From positions 1 to 44,690 of the forward strand of contig CALVUQ010000001.1 in assembly GCA_944363615.1 (NCBI GenBank): a stretch of DNA of 44,690 nucleotides, written 5' to 3'. This DNA comes from an uncultured Clostridia bacterium. GTDB lineage: Bacteria; Bacillota; Clostridia; Christensenellales; Pumilibacteraceae. The position numbers and the translations under genes are program-made. Below the pieces are notes generated by a model. That model saw nothing but the letters and a program-made list of their open reading frames with translations, was not told the DNA's origin and searched no databases. Of the stretch, positions 1 to 8,050 are shown piece after piece (the stretch's first letter is position 1; every line of letters begins with the position of its first letter).

Positions 1-102
1 GAGGGCGTGAAGGTAACCGTAACGGTTCCTGAGGGCATAAACGCGATTTATGCTCCGACAGGCAGAAAACTCAATGTAGGAGTAAACGAATTTACGGTCT
101 GA
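1..102 (+). CDS. C-terminal fragment, putative alpha-L-rhamnosidase-like glycosidase
   Basis: Only the last 33 codons and the TGA stop of a gene entering from the left are visible, in frame 1. The peptide contains VTVTVPEGINAIYAPTGRKL, which looks like the C-terminal beta-sandwich of GH78-type alpha-L-rhamnosidases, where a VxVPxNxxAxVYxP strand precedes a short closing strand. That resemblance is the only clue, and other enzymes with a Greek-key C-terminal domain end similarly. A hairpin terminator follows within 70 bases. The family is a guess; that this is the end of a real gene is fairly safe. Confidence 0.45.
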   Translation, partial: EGVKVTVTVPEGINAIYAPTGRKLNVGVNEFTV

Positions 103-167
103 AACAAAATAGCATTATTACGAAAAAAACGCGGCAGATTTAAAAAACCGCAAAAACTGAAAACAAC

Positions 168-203
168 AAAAAAAGCCTCCGATTAAAGCGGCAGGCTTTT
201 TTT
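168..203. terminator. Bidirectional intrinsic terminator
   Basis: Thirteen-base arms (A7-GCCTCC and GGCAGGC-T7) pair with one bulged base around a short loop. Runs of A on the left and T on the right let it work on both strands. It lies between the fragment on the plus strand and the convergent spoVT-like gene. Confidence 0.75.
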
Positions 204-223
204 CAGATTAAACATATAGCCGT

Positions 224-754
224 TTAAAATTTTTGCATGTATTCGCCGATGATTTTGGCGCAGATTTTAAGTAAAGCGATTTCCTCACGAGAAATTTCTT
301 TTTCCGAAACTATGCACAGCCCGCCGAAACAGTCCCCGCCCGAAACCGCGGGCACCATAGCCACGAATAAATCGGGAGAAGCGCCGATAAGCTCCCCTTC
401 GCGCTCGCCTCCGCTTAGGTAACTGTCGCGGTCTTTAAGCAATTTTTCCGCCCATTTGGTAAGCTCTTTGCCTATAAATTCGTTCTTACGCTCGCCGAAG
501 CCCGCGACCCAGCCGTCGAAATCGCACACCAGCAGGGTGCCGCGAATTTCTTCCGCCGCCGCGCCGGCCACTTTGTTGGCGTTTTTGATCAGTTCGCCTT
601 TGGTGTCCACTTTCTTGATTATTATGTCGCCGCCCGGCAAAGCGGTTATCTCCATAGGGTCCCCTAAATCGATTCCGTGCAATTTTCGGTATTCGCGAGG
701 AATGACTATGCGTCCAAGGTCGTCTATTCTTCTGATGATTCCGGTTGTTTCCAT
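224..754 (-). CDS. spoVT: SpoVT-like AbrB-family transcriptional regulator
   Basis: The 176-residue protein begins with a SpoVT/AbrB swapped-hairpin DNA-binding domain (about residues 1-50, with the signature IRRIDDLGRIVIPREYR). A GAF-like domain follows (about residues 55-176). This order and length match SpoVT, about 178 residues, which modulates sigma-G dependent genes in the forespore. The GAF part is divergent, so a paralogous AbrB-GAF regulator is possible. No Shine-Dalgarno sits at the usual distance: the only strong one (AAGGAGGAG on the minus strand) is about 40 nt upstream of the ATG, with no in-frame start codon between. TATAAT directly abuts the ATG. The gene is monocistronic and convergent with the fragment to its left. 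Confidence 0.85.
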   Translation of the reverse strand: METTGIIRRIDDLGRIVIPREYRKLHGIDLGDPMEITALPGGDIIIKKVDTKGELIKNANKVAGAAAEEIRGTLLVCDFDGWVAGFGERKNEFIGKELTKWAEKLLKDRDSYLSGGEREGELIGASPDLFVAMVPAVSGGDCFGGLCIVSEKEISREEIALLKICAKIIGEYMQKF

Positions 755-897
755 ATTATAAGCGTTTAGCGCGACAAACTGTTTATGCCGCTTTTCTCCT
801 CCTTACGGAAATAGTATCTTACCTTTTATCGCGTTTTATTACATAAATTCTGTAAAATTTATCTCTTCGCATTATTTCAGATATGAAGCGACAAACG

Positions 898-926
898 TTG
901 ACTTTTCTTCAGTAAAAATATATACT
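898..926 (+). promoter_or_regulatory. Sigma-A type promoter of the DUF1934 gene
   Basis: TTGACT (898-903), a 17-base spacer, TATACT (921-926). Six bases separate the -10 element from the first ATG at 933 and there is no ribosome binding site, so the transcript would start at or within a base of the start codon. Confidence 0.65.
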
Positions 927-932
927 TTGCTC

Positions 933-1295
933 ATGATGCAAAAAGCTAAAATCAAAATAAAGGAATTTAACGGAAATCAACCCGCCGAAGGCAAATATTT
1001 TACCGACGGAAAAAAACATTGCTTTGTTTTTCCTTACGAAAAAGACTTTTTCAAATTTGAACTGTCTTCGGACAAAATCCGCGTCGTAAGGACGGGTGAA
1101 CACGAATACGAAATGAATTTAATCCGCGGCGAAAATACAAAAATGGCAATGACGAAACCTTTTCGCGGCTTCTTCCCGATTGCTACGCACGCGCTGGAAG
1201 TAAAAATGCGGGAAAACGGCGTCACCGCTTTTGCCGAATATTACCTGGACGAAGAAAATTGCCGCCGACTGGAAATTGAATGCGAAATTTTATAA
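933..1295 (+). CDS. DUF1934 family beta-barrel protein (YwiB-like)
   Basis: This protein of about 120 residues resembles the DUF1934/YwiB family, small calycin-like beta barrels of unknown function. Matching features are the N-terminal KIKIKEF strand, a central RxGEHEYEMNLIRGE segment (family: RxGEnrsrMxFexGk), the FFPIATHALEV strand (family: tPmGvxTkxL) and a final strand pair ending in LEIECEIL. A TTG at 927 is possible, but ATG 933 or 936 is more likely because 927 would lie inside the predicted promoter. No Shine-Dalgarno precedes any of these starts. In other Firmicutes the family often sits near argS; here it is alone. Confidence 0.7.
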   Translation: MMQKAKIKIKEFNGNQPAEGKYFTDGKKHCFVFPYEKDFFKFELSSDKIRVVRTGEHEYEMNLIRGENTKMAMTKPFRGFFPIATHALEVKMRENGVTAFAEYYLDEENCRRLEIECEIL

Positions 1296-1325
1296 CCCCG
1301 GCATAGTGCGGCGATTTTATCACTC

Positions 1326-1355
1326 TTAAACACGATAAATTTAAACACGATAAAT
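1326..1355. repeat. Perfect 15-bp tandem duplication
   Basis: TTAAACACGATAAAT occurs twice head-to-tail at 1326-1340 and 1341-1355, just downstream of the DUF1934 stop. It looks like a recent slippage or duplication event; no function is implied. Confidence 0.9.
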
Positions 1356-1488
1356 CCGATTTGTACGGTATTTTAATAACTCCCCTGCCCAGTCAACCCG
1401 AGTTGCGCGGTGCTACTTATCGCAAAAATCAGAATAATTTACGCGCCATTCTCGGGAAATACAGCTTATAAAACCTTTCTCAAAAAAA

Positions 1489-1528
1489 CAAACGCCTTAG
1501 GAAAAACAACGTTCCTTAAGGCGTTTTT
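1489..1528. terminator. Bidirectional intrinsic terminator
   Basis: The arms AAACGCCTTAGGAA and TTCCTTAAGGCGTTT pair with one bulged base around an 8-base loop and are followed by T. It lies between the convergent DUF1934 and MBL-fold genes. Confidence 0.8.
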
Positions 1529-1610
1529 AGGTATTATCAAAATAAATCCGCGCTTAAAATAAGCGCAACAAATCCGATTAAACGGGCTTACAGATACAAA
1601 TCCATGTTCG

Positions 1611-2207
1611 TTACTTTAAAAGTTCGATTTCTTCGCCCGGGTGCAGAACAAGCTTATTCTTACAGTTAAACCTTGCCGCTACCGAGTCGTCGAAAAGCGA
1701 CTTTGGACTGGTGTGGACGGGCACCGTATGCTTTGCCCCTATCAGTTCCGCACATTCGGACGCTTCAACGGCGTCCATGTTATAAATGCCGTCGGTAGGC
1801 AAAAACGCGTAATCGATATTTTCTTTTTTGAGTTCCGGCATGAAATCGGTGCGCGAAGTATCGCCCGAAGCGTAAATCTTTATTCCGTCGATTTCCACGA
1901 TAAATCCCACGCATTCGCGAACGGAGTGTTTTCTGTTGTACGCGGGAACCGCGCGGATTTTTACGCCCTTGTATTCCGCGCTTGCGTAGTTTACGCCGTC
2001 AGTCATGTCCCTGCCGCGGAAGACTTTTCCGTCGGGCTTTAAAGAGATAAGCGACAGATCGTTGTGGTCGTAATGCTCGTGAGTTATCAACACGATATCC
2101 GCTTTAAGGTCGTAACCTCTGCCCGCATAGGGATCGACGTACACAACGACGCCTTCCCCGCCGCGGATGCGATAACTTCCGTGTCCCTGATACAACAGTT
2201 CAGCCAT
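1611..2207 (-). CDS. MBL-fold metal-dependent hydrolase (UlaG-like)
   Basis: The 198-residue protein has the metallo-beta-lactamase fold. The metal motif THEHYDHND supplies His43, His45, Asp47 and His48. Further expected ligands are Asp116 in SGDT and His165 in VPVHTS. The compact size and N-terminal GHGSYRI strand resemble the UlaG/UPF0173 group, often annotated as Zn-dependent hydrolases of the L-ascorbate-6-phosphate lactonase type; the true substrate is unknown. There is no signal peptide, so it is cytoplasmic. AGGAG lies 7 bases before the ATG. It follows guaA on the same strand after 106 bp and could be co-transcribed. Confidence 0.8.
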   Translation of the reverse strand: MAELLYQGHGSYRIRGGEGVVVYVDPYAGRGYDLKADIVLITHEHYDHNDLSLISLKPDGKVFRGRDMTDGVNYASAEYKGVKIRAVPAYNRKHSVRECVGFIVEIDGIKIYASGDTSRTDFMPELKKENIDYAFLPTDGIYNMDAVEASECAELIGAKHTVPVHTSPKSLFDDSVAARFNCKNKLVLHPGEEIELLK

Positions 2208-2313
2208 GGTTTACTCCTTTTTTCATTTATGAACGATATACCAGATTTAAACGCAAACGCTGCGTTTTACGCCCTGCAAATCTGCGAACAATAAAACCGC
2301 AATCCGCCGCTGA

Positions 2314-3834
2314 TTATTCCCACTCTATGGTTGCGGGCGGCTTGGAGGTAATGTCGTAAACTATGCGGTTTATGTGTTTTACTTCGTTGACGATGCGCGT
2401 CGAAATTTTTTCGAGAACGTCGAACGGTATACGCGCCCAGTCTGCGGTCATGCCGTCCACACTGGTTACGCCGCGAAGGGCAAGAGTGTAATCGTAAGTG
2501 CGCTCGTCCCCCATGACGCCCACGGTACGGGTGCCGGTAAGCACGGCAAAATACTGCCAGATGTCGTTCTGCAGTCCCGCTTTTGCAATCTCGTCGCGGA
2601 ATATGTAATCCGCGTCCTGCAAAATCGCGACTTTCTCTTTTGTGACGTCGCCCATTATCCTTATTGCAAGTCCGGGACCCGGGAACGGTTGACGCATTAC
2701 AATGGACTCGGGCAGACCGATCTCAAAGCCGCATTTCCTTACTTCGTCCTTAAACAGGTCGCGAAGAGGCTCCACAATCTCCTTGAAATCGACAACCGAA
2801 GGCAGCCCGCCCACGTTGTGATGACTTTTTATTTTCGCGCTTGCCCCCGAGCCGCTTTCTATGACGTCGGGATAGATGGTGCCCTGTACCAGGAAATCCA
2901 CCTTGCCGATTTTTTTGGCTTCCTCCTCAAACACTCTTATAAACTCGGTACCGATGATTTTGCGCTTCTTCTCGGGTTCGGTTACGCCTTTCAGAAGGGT
3001 CAGGAATCGTTCGGACGCGTCCACTTTGATTAGGTTCATGCCCTGTTCTTCCTTGAATACGCGCACCACTTCACGGGCTTCGTCTTTTCTCAAAAGGCCG
3101 TGGTCCACGAAAATGCAGACAAGATTGGGGCACGCCTTATGAACAAGCGTAGCCGCGACTGCCGAATCCACGCCGCCCGAAAGCGCGCACAGAACTTTTT
3201 TGTCGCCTATTTTCTGCCTTAACTTTTCTATCGAGCTTTGCGCGAAATTCGCCATCGTCCATTCGCCCTTGGCGCCGCAGATCTCGTAAAGGAAGTTCTT
3301 AAGCACTGTGTTGCCGAAGGTGGTGTGCATAACTTCGGGATGAAACTGTACGCCGTAAAGCTTTTTGTCCTCGCAGGAAAATCCCGCGACGGGACAGGTG
3401 TCGGTCGTGGCGTTTACCTTGAATCCCGAAGGCAGACTTTCCACGAAACAGGTGTGGCTCATCCAGCACTGAGAGGAATCGGGAATGTTTTTATAAATGG
3501 GCTCGGGCTGTACTTTAAGCGTCTGCTTGCCGTATTCCCTGGGGCCTACGCCCACTTTGCCGCCCGAAAGATGGGCGATAAGCTGACAACCGTAACATAT
3601 TCCCAGTATCGGTATGCCCGCCGTTAACAAGGCTTTGTCTACGGTGGGCGCGTTTTCTTCAAACACGCTGCTGGGCCCGCCCGTGAATATGATTCCTATG
3701 GGCTTTTTGTCCAGAATCTTTTCCAAAGGAGTGGTATAGGGAAGCAATTCGCAATAAACGTTTAACTCCCTCACTCTTCTTGCGATAAGCTGGTTATACT
3801 GTCCGCCGAAGTCCAATACGATTACGTTTTCCAT
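2314..3834 (-). CDS. guaA: GMP synthase (glutamine-hydrolysing)
   Basis: The 506-residue protein amidates XMP to GMP using glutamine and ATP, the last step of guanine nucleotide synthesis. The N-terminal class I amidotransferase domain (about 1-190) has its triad in Cys80 (GICYGCQ), His165 and Glu167 (FHPEV). The ATP-pyrophosphatase domain has the P-loop SGGVDS at about 219-224. The C-terminal dimerisation domain ends with the usual PPATIEWE. Length and motifs are complete. A GGAG sits about 9 bases before the ATG. The gene follows an SDR gene by 33 bases, so the two probably form an operon. No purine riboswitch was seen upstream. Confidence 0.98.
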   Translation of the reverse strand: MENVIVLDFGGQYNQLIARRVRELNVYCELLPYTTPLEKILDKKPIGIIFTGGPSSVFEENAPTVDKALLTAGIPILGICYGCQLIAHLSGGKVGVGPREYGKQTLKVQPEPIYKNIPDSSQCWMSHTCFVESLPSGFKVNATTDTCPVAGFSCEDKKLYGVQFHPEVMHTTFGNTVLKNFLYEICGAKGEWTMANFAQSSIEKLRQKIGDKKVLCALSGGVDSAVAATLVHKACPNLVCIFVDHGLLRKDEAREVVRVFKEEQGMNLIKVDASERFLTLLKGVTEPEKKRKIIGTEFIRVFEEEAKKIGKVDFLVQGTIYPDVIESGSGASAKIKSHHNVGGLPSVVDFKEIVEPLRDLFKDEVRKCGFEIGLPESIVMRQPFPGPGLAIRIMGDVTKEKVAILQDADYIFRDEIAKAGLQNDIWQYFAVLTGTRTVGVMGDERTYDYTLALRGVTSVDGMTADWARIPFDVLEKISTRIVNEVKHINRIVYDITSKPPATIEWE

Positions 3835-3867
3835 TAGTGTATCTCCGAAAATTATTTCTGACGCGTT

Positions 3868-4668
3868 TTATTTCTTTTCCTCAGGCGCAAACATTTTGCC
3901 CGTGGCCTTCAGTATGACGTTCAACGGGAACAATCTGTAAAGCGCGTAAAGAAATTTATACTTCTTTCCCACTAGGTAAAAGGGCTTGTATTTCTTTTTT
4001 GCGATTATCTTCTCTATTTTTCTGCATGCGTAATCCACGCTCATGCGCTTGTTTTCGCGGGCGGAAATGTGGTCGTCCGCTTTCTTTATCCTGTCGCCGT
4101 AACGGGCGTTGGTGCTGAAGTTCTTTACCCGATTTTTGGTAAACTCCGTCTTTATGTCGCCGGGGCAAATCGCGGTGACGTCTATTCCGTAGGGACGCAC
4201 CTCCTCCCTGAGCGAATGGCTTAACATGCTTACGGCGGCCTTGCTTGCGCAGTACATGGACCTGAAGGGCAAAGGAAAAATCGCGCACGCAGACGAAATG
4301 TTGACAATTTTACCGCCGCTTTGCATAAGCGGCAACGCGTGCTTTATACAGCGGAACACGCCGTGAAAATTAACCTCGAAAATACGCTCGACTTCCTCGT
4401 CGGACAAAAGTTCCACTGCACCCGACACGCCGTAACCAGCATTGTTGATAAGTATGTCCACCCTGCCGTAACGCTGTTTAATCTCCCTGAACGCAGCCTC
4501 CACGTCCGCGGCCACCGAAACGTCGCACCTTATGTTTGTGTCCGAAGGGACGCAGCTTCTTGCAAGATTGACAACCGTGTTTCCTTCCGAAAACGCGCCT
4601 ACGATGTGGCGGCCGATACCGCTTGTACCGCCTGTGACGACTATGATCTTGCCCTGTGGTTTTTTCAT
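3868..4668 (-). CDS. Short-chain dehydrogenase/reductase (SDR) family protein
   Basis: The 266-residue classical SDR has a Rossmann nucleotide site TGGTSGIG (residues 12-19), the NNAGYG motif (75-80) and the catalytic set Ser126, Tyr139 and Lys143 (YCASK). A basic C-terminal stretch of about 60 residues extends past the core. Substrate cannot be deduced; the group includes many annotated as 3-oxoacyl reductases or sorbitol dehydrogenases. It lies 33 bases upstream of guaA. No Shine-Dalgarno precedes the ATG; instead a TTGACT-N17-TATTAT promoter ends six bases before it, predicting a leaderless mRNA. The start is well supported because the Rossmann strand begins at residue 7. Confidence 0.9.
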   Translation of the reverse strand: MKKPQGKIIVVTGGTSGIGRHIVGAFSEGNTVVNLARSCVPSDTNIRCDVSVAADVEAAFREIKQRYGRVDILINNAGYGVSGAVELLSDEEVERIFEVNFHGVFRCIKHALPLMQSGGKIVNISSACAIFPLPFRSMYCASKAAVSMLSHSLREEVRPYGIDVTAICPGDIKTEFTKNRVKNFSTNARYGDRIKKADDHISARENKRMSVDYACRKIEKIIAKKKYKPFYLVGKKYKFLYALYRLFPLNVILKATGKMFAPEEKK

Positions 4669-4674
4669 AGATAA

Positions 4675-4703
4675 ATAATAACAAAATTCGGGCTTTAAGT
4701 CAA
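4675..4703 (-). promoter_or_regulatory. Sigma-A type promoter of the SDR-guaA operon
   Basis: On the minus strand: TTGACT (4698-4703), 17 bases, TATTAT (4675-4680), then six bases to the ATG. No ribosome binding site lies between, so initiation at the start codon itself is predicted. Confidence 0.65.
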
Positions 4704-4715
4704 TTAAAACCCGAA
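4687..4715. promoter_or_regulatory. 12-bp inverted repeat overlapping the SDR promoter -35
   Basis: Arms 4687-4698 and 4704-4715 are complementary over 12 bases (one G-T wobble) around a 5-base loop. Read from the antiporter side it is a stem followed by ATTTTGTTATTATTT, so it may be the antiporter's terminator. It also covers the spacer and -35 of the SDR promoter, so it could be an operator instead. Confidence 0.55.
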
Positions 4716-4768
4716 CGGTAAAATTTATATATTCGTAAAAAACAAGTCAATTTTTAAAATCGGTAAGA

Positions 4769-6145
4769 TCAGTTGGCGGCGCCTTCTTCCGCTTTATTCA
4801 GTCCCGCGGTTTCGTTTACTGAGCCTTCCTGCGGGTCGGGAGCAACCAGACTTTCACCGTTATTTTCCGCGGTTGCGTCCGATGCGTCAGCCTGCTCCTT
4901 GACTTCGGGCATACCGCCCATAAGCGAAGGGGGATCGCCCTTGAACATGACTTTCAAAAGAATGGGCGCAAGCAGGGAAGAAATAATGACAAGCATGATT
5001 ACCGCCACTACGGGGTTTATTATGGTGCCCGCAAACAGTCCGCCTTCAAGCCCTTTGTTGCAGACCACAAGCGCGACTTCTCCTCGCGCAATCATGCCCA
5101 CGCCGATCTGACCGGACTCCCGCCAGGAGAACCTGCAAAGTTTGGCCACGCCGCCGCAGCCGATGATTTTGCCGAGTATACCGACCAGCACGAACAACAG
5201 TGAAAACAGCAGAACGGTGCCGTTGAATCCCGTGAAATCGGTGTTGATGCCGATATTGGCGAAGAACACGGGGGCAAAAATCATATAGGAATTTATATCC
5301 ACCTTGCGGTCGATGTAATGCGCTTCCTTAAGCGGGGAAAGCATTATGCCCGCAACGTAAGCGCCCGTGATGTCCGCGATGCCGAAAATCTTTTCCGCGC
5401 AATAAGCGTACACAAAGCACACCACCAGACCGAAAATCGGAACCCTGCGGTTGTGCGGATATTTTTTCATAAGCCACTTGAAAGCGCGGTTTAAAAGCAG
5501 GCCCACCGCTATCGCCGCAATGAAGAACAGCACGGTCATAAGCAGTGTCATCCAGGGATTGACCGACGGGTCCTTAAACCCTATCGCGATGGACAAGACC
5601 ACTATGCCTATAACGTCGTCGATAATGGCGGCGGAAAGAATGATAGTGCCCACTTTGCCTTTAAGTTTGCCCATTTCCTTAAGCGTTTCCACCGTTATGC
5701 CCACGCTGGTTGCCGCAAGAATGACACCTACGAACACCGCGTCGAGCATAAGGGATTTATCTGCCGAAAGCGCGGAAAAACCGCCTAGAAAAGGTACCGC
5801 AACCAAAAATCCGCCCGCAATGGGGACGATGACGCCGCCGAAAGCAATCAAAGTGGCAAACAGTCCGGATCGTTTAAGCTCTTTGATGTCGGTCTCAAGG
5901 CCCGCCGAAAACAGAATCATGACGACGCCTATTTCGGCAATGCCTTTGAAAAAGCTTGTGGAATCGGGCGTGGGACGAATGGGCGACCACCATCCGAACT
6001 GTCCCCAGATCGCGGGTCCTATCAGAAGTCCGGCAATGACCATACCCACGACCTGAGGCAAACCGATTTTTCGCATCAGCATGCCAAGCGCTTTTGTGGA
6101 AAACAAAATTATCGCAAGATCGAGAAAAATTTGTGTTATATCCAT
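4769..6145 (-). CDS. Cation:proton antiporter, CPA2 family
   Basis: The 458-residue membrane protein has the 12-13 hydrophobic segments of CPA2 (KefB/NapA-like) exchangers in its first 390 residues, e.g. LPQVVGMVIAGLLIGP near the N-terminus and AGIMLSP in the middle. AAIIDDVIG corresponds to the ion-binding aspartate pair of helix 5, as expected for an electrogenic Na+/H+-type exchanger. It lacks the RCK/TrkA-N domains of full-length Kef channels. The last 65 residues are hydrophilic, acidic and low in complexity. It has its own consensus promoter and AAGGA nine bases before the ATG. It probably exchanges Na+ or K+ for protons; the ion is not determined. Confidence 0.88.
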   Translation of the reverse strand: MDITQIFLDLAIILFSTKALGMLMRKIGLPQVVGMVIAGLLIGPAIWGQFGWWSPIRPTPDSTSFFKGIAEIGVVMILFSAGLETDIKELKRSGLFATLIAFGGVIVPIAGGFLVAVPFLGGFSALSADKSLMLDAVFVGVILAATSVGITVETLKEMGKLKGKVGTIILSAAIIDDVIGIVVLSIAIGFKDPSVNPWMTLLMTVLFFIAAIAVGLLLNRAFKWLMKKYPHNRRVPIFGLVVCFVYAYCAEKIFGIADITGAYVAGIMLSPLKEAHYIDRKVDINSYMIFAPVFFANIGINTDFTGFNGTVLLFSLLFVLVGILGKIIGCGGVAKLCRFSWRESGQIGVGMIARGEVALVVCNKGLEGGLFAGTIINPVVAVIMLVIISSLLAPILLKVMFKGDPPSLMGGMPEVKEQADASDATAENNGESLVAPDPQEGSVNETAGLNKAEEGAAN

Positions 6146-6221
6146 GATATCACGTCCTTACCCTAGGCCCTCTGCCCCCGCAAAGTAAAGCCCCGTAAAG
6201 TATTTCATCATTTCGTTCTGG

Positions 6222-6250
6222 ATTATAAACCTAAATTTTTTCTTTGTCAA
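6222..6250 (-). promoter_or_regulatory. Consensus sigma-A promoter of the antiporter gene
   Basis: TTGACA (6245-6250), 17 bases, TATAAT (6222-6227) on the minus strand, a perfect match to both hexamers. The leader to the ATG is about 70 nt. Confidence 0.8.
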
Positions 6251-6270
6251 CCTATTTTTTATTACAAATT

Positions 6271-8046
6271 TCAATAAAACGCAATTGTCCTCAGCGGTAA
6301 AAGCGCGCTTAACCTTTCCCCCGTTATGAGGTCGGTTACGGTTTTATTCAGCTCGTATGCGCATTTGCCCATATTGGACACGACATTCAAAGCCCCGCCG
6401 CGGACAAAAGAAAACACTCCGTTTTCCGCCGCGCTTACCGTGACGCTGCCGCCGTTAAGCTCCTTAAGCGCGCGCAATTTTCCCAACGCGCGATAATAAT
6501 CGGTAAGACTTTCGTCCTGATTGTTCCAGGGGAAAAACCTGCGGCTAAAAGGGTCTTCGTATCCTTCAAGGCCCGCCTCGTCGCCGTAATAAAGACAGGG
6601 CACCCCGGGAAGAGTGTACTGCAGCGCCGCCGCAGCTTTCAGTTTTTCCTTAGCAAGCGTGCGGTCGCTTATTTTATGCACGGCGCGTTCGGATTTATTT
6701 TCGGGCACGGGATCGGAAGAAAGCGCGTTCAGAATTCTTACCGTGTCGTGAGTCCCCAAAGGATTCATGAGATTGTCGAGAACGCGCTTCGGATAATTAT
6801 TGACAATACGGCATACCGTGCGCTTAAGCGGCTCCGCTTCGCCCGTGTTTACGTAATCGATTATTGCGTTTTTGAACGGATAATTTGTAACGCTGTCCAG
6901 TTGCGCGCCCTGAAGATACCGCCGCCTGAACCCGTAAGCCGTCTTATTGGACGCGTCCTCCCACACTTCGCCCAGCACGAGAGCGTCGGGTTTTACGCTT
7001 TTAGCCGCGTGCGTAAGGTTGTCGATAAACGCGTCGGGAAGCTCGTCCGCGACGTCCAGCCGCCAGCCCGCAATCCCCATGCGCATGTATTGACGGATTA
7101 TACCGTCCTCTCCGTTTATAAACTCGTCGTAGCGGACGTTTGCCTCGTTTACGCAGGGCAGAATTTTCACGCCCCACCAGCATTTGTAATCGTCGGGAAA
7201 CGCGCTGAAGTCATACCAGTCGTAATACGGACTGTTTACCGACTGATACGCCCCTACCGAATCGTAGTTTCCGTAGCGGTTGAAATACACGCTGTCGTCG
7301 CCTGTATGAGAAAACACTCCGTCCAGAATTACCTTGATTCCGCGCATATCCGCCTGCTTTATAAGCCGTTTAAGCGCCTCTTCCCCGCCGAAATCTGCAT
7401 CCACCCTGCGGTAGGAGCCCGTATCGTACTTATGGTTCGACGCCGCCTCGAACACGGGGTTAAGATAAATGCACTTTACCGAAAGCGATTTTAAGTAATC
7501 CAGTTTTTCGGTTACGCCGTCAAGGTTGCCGCCGAACATGTCGTTGTTCCTGACTATTCCGTTTTCATCGGGAAGGTATTCGGGACAGCCGAAAGTATCT
7601 TCTCTATATACGGCGTTTTTTTTGGTTCTGTATCTTACTTTACCGAAGTTGAAACGGTCGGGCATTATCTGATAGAAAATCCCGCCGCGTAAAAATTCGG
7701 GCGCGGAATAATTGCTTTTGAAAGCGGTAAGCTGCCATTCTTCCTTACCCGCCTCGGAAGCGTAAAGGTCCTCGTCTGCAAAGACGTTCCTTTCCTCGCC
7801 GTTTACGAAAAACGCGAAATGATAAAAATACAGTCCGGGCGTGGTTACCCGCATGGTAAAAGAAAATCTGCCCCCGCCGCAATCCTTCATCGGATAGCGC
7901 ACGGGGGTTTCTTTTTCCTTGGTCAGCACGAAGTATGCCCGTTCCGCGTCGGCACAAAGGACGTTTACGGTAAAATCCGCGTTTACCTCCACTCCGCCGA
8001 CGGGATTTTTGAATTTTTCGTCACACGGAAAAAACTCAACGAACAT
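6271..8046 (-). CDS. GH13 alpha-amylase family enzyme (neopullulanase/cyclomaltodextrinase-like)
   Basis: The 591-residue protein starts with a beta-sandwich of about 110 residues (CBM34-like position) followed by the GH13 barrel. Conserved regions are DGVFSHTG (region I, about 242-249), GWRLDVADE (nucleophile Asp331), LVLGEVW (acid/base Glu360) and GTHDTVR (Asp434). MPDRF near residue 128 and FGGNLDGV near 172 are typical of the neopullulanase/cyclomaltodextrinase/maltogenic amylase subfamily. It has no signal peptide. It starts four bases after the glgP stop and closes the glycogen operon, so it likely trims branched limit dextrins or maltodextrins inside the cell, the role GlgX plays elsewhere. 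Exact specificity is not certain. Confidence 0.92.
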   Translation of the reverse strand: MFVEFFPCDEKFKNPVGGVEVNADFTVNVLCADAERAYFVLTKEKETPVRYPMKDCGGGRFSFTMRVTTPGLYFYHFAFFVNGEERNVFADEDLYASEAGKEEWQLTAFKSNYSAPEFLRGGIFYQIMPDRFNFGKVRYRTKKNAVYREDTFGCPEYLPDENGIVRNNDMFGGNLDGVTEKLDYLKSLSVKCIYLNPVFEAASNHKYDTGSYRRVDADFGGEEALKRLIKQADMRGIKVILDGVFSHTGDDSVYFNRYGNYDSVGAYQSVNSPYYDWYDFSAFPDDYKCWWGVKILPCVNEANVRYDEFINGEDGIIRQYMRMGIAGWRLDVADELPDAFIDNLTHAAKSVKPDALVLGEVWEDASNKTAYGFRRRYLQGAQLDSVTNYPFKNAIIDYVNTGEAEPLKRTVCRIVNNYPKRVLDNLMNPLGTHDTVRILNALSSDPVPENKSERAVHKISDRTLAKEKLKAAAALQYTLPGVPCLYYGDEAGLEGYEDPFSRRFFPWNNQDESLTDYYRALGKLRALKELNGGSVTVSAAENGVFSFVRGGALNVVSNMGKCAYELNKTVTDLITGERLSALLPLRTIAFY

Positions 8047-8050
8047 GAGG

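Larger units (their letters stand above)
1296..1610. other. Intergenic stretch between convergent genes
   Basis: No credible gene here. It holds a perfect 15-bp tandem duplication (1326-1355) and a terminator (1489-1528). The rest, about 1356-1488, shows nothing I recognise. Confidence 0.6.
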
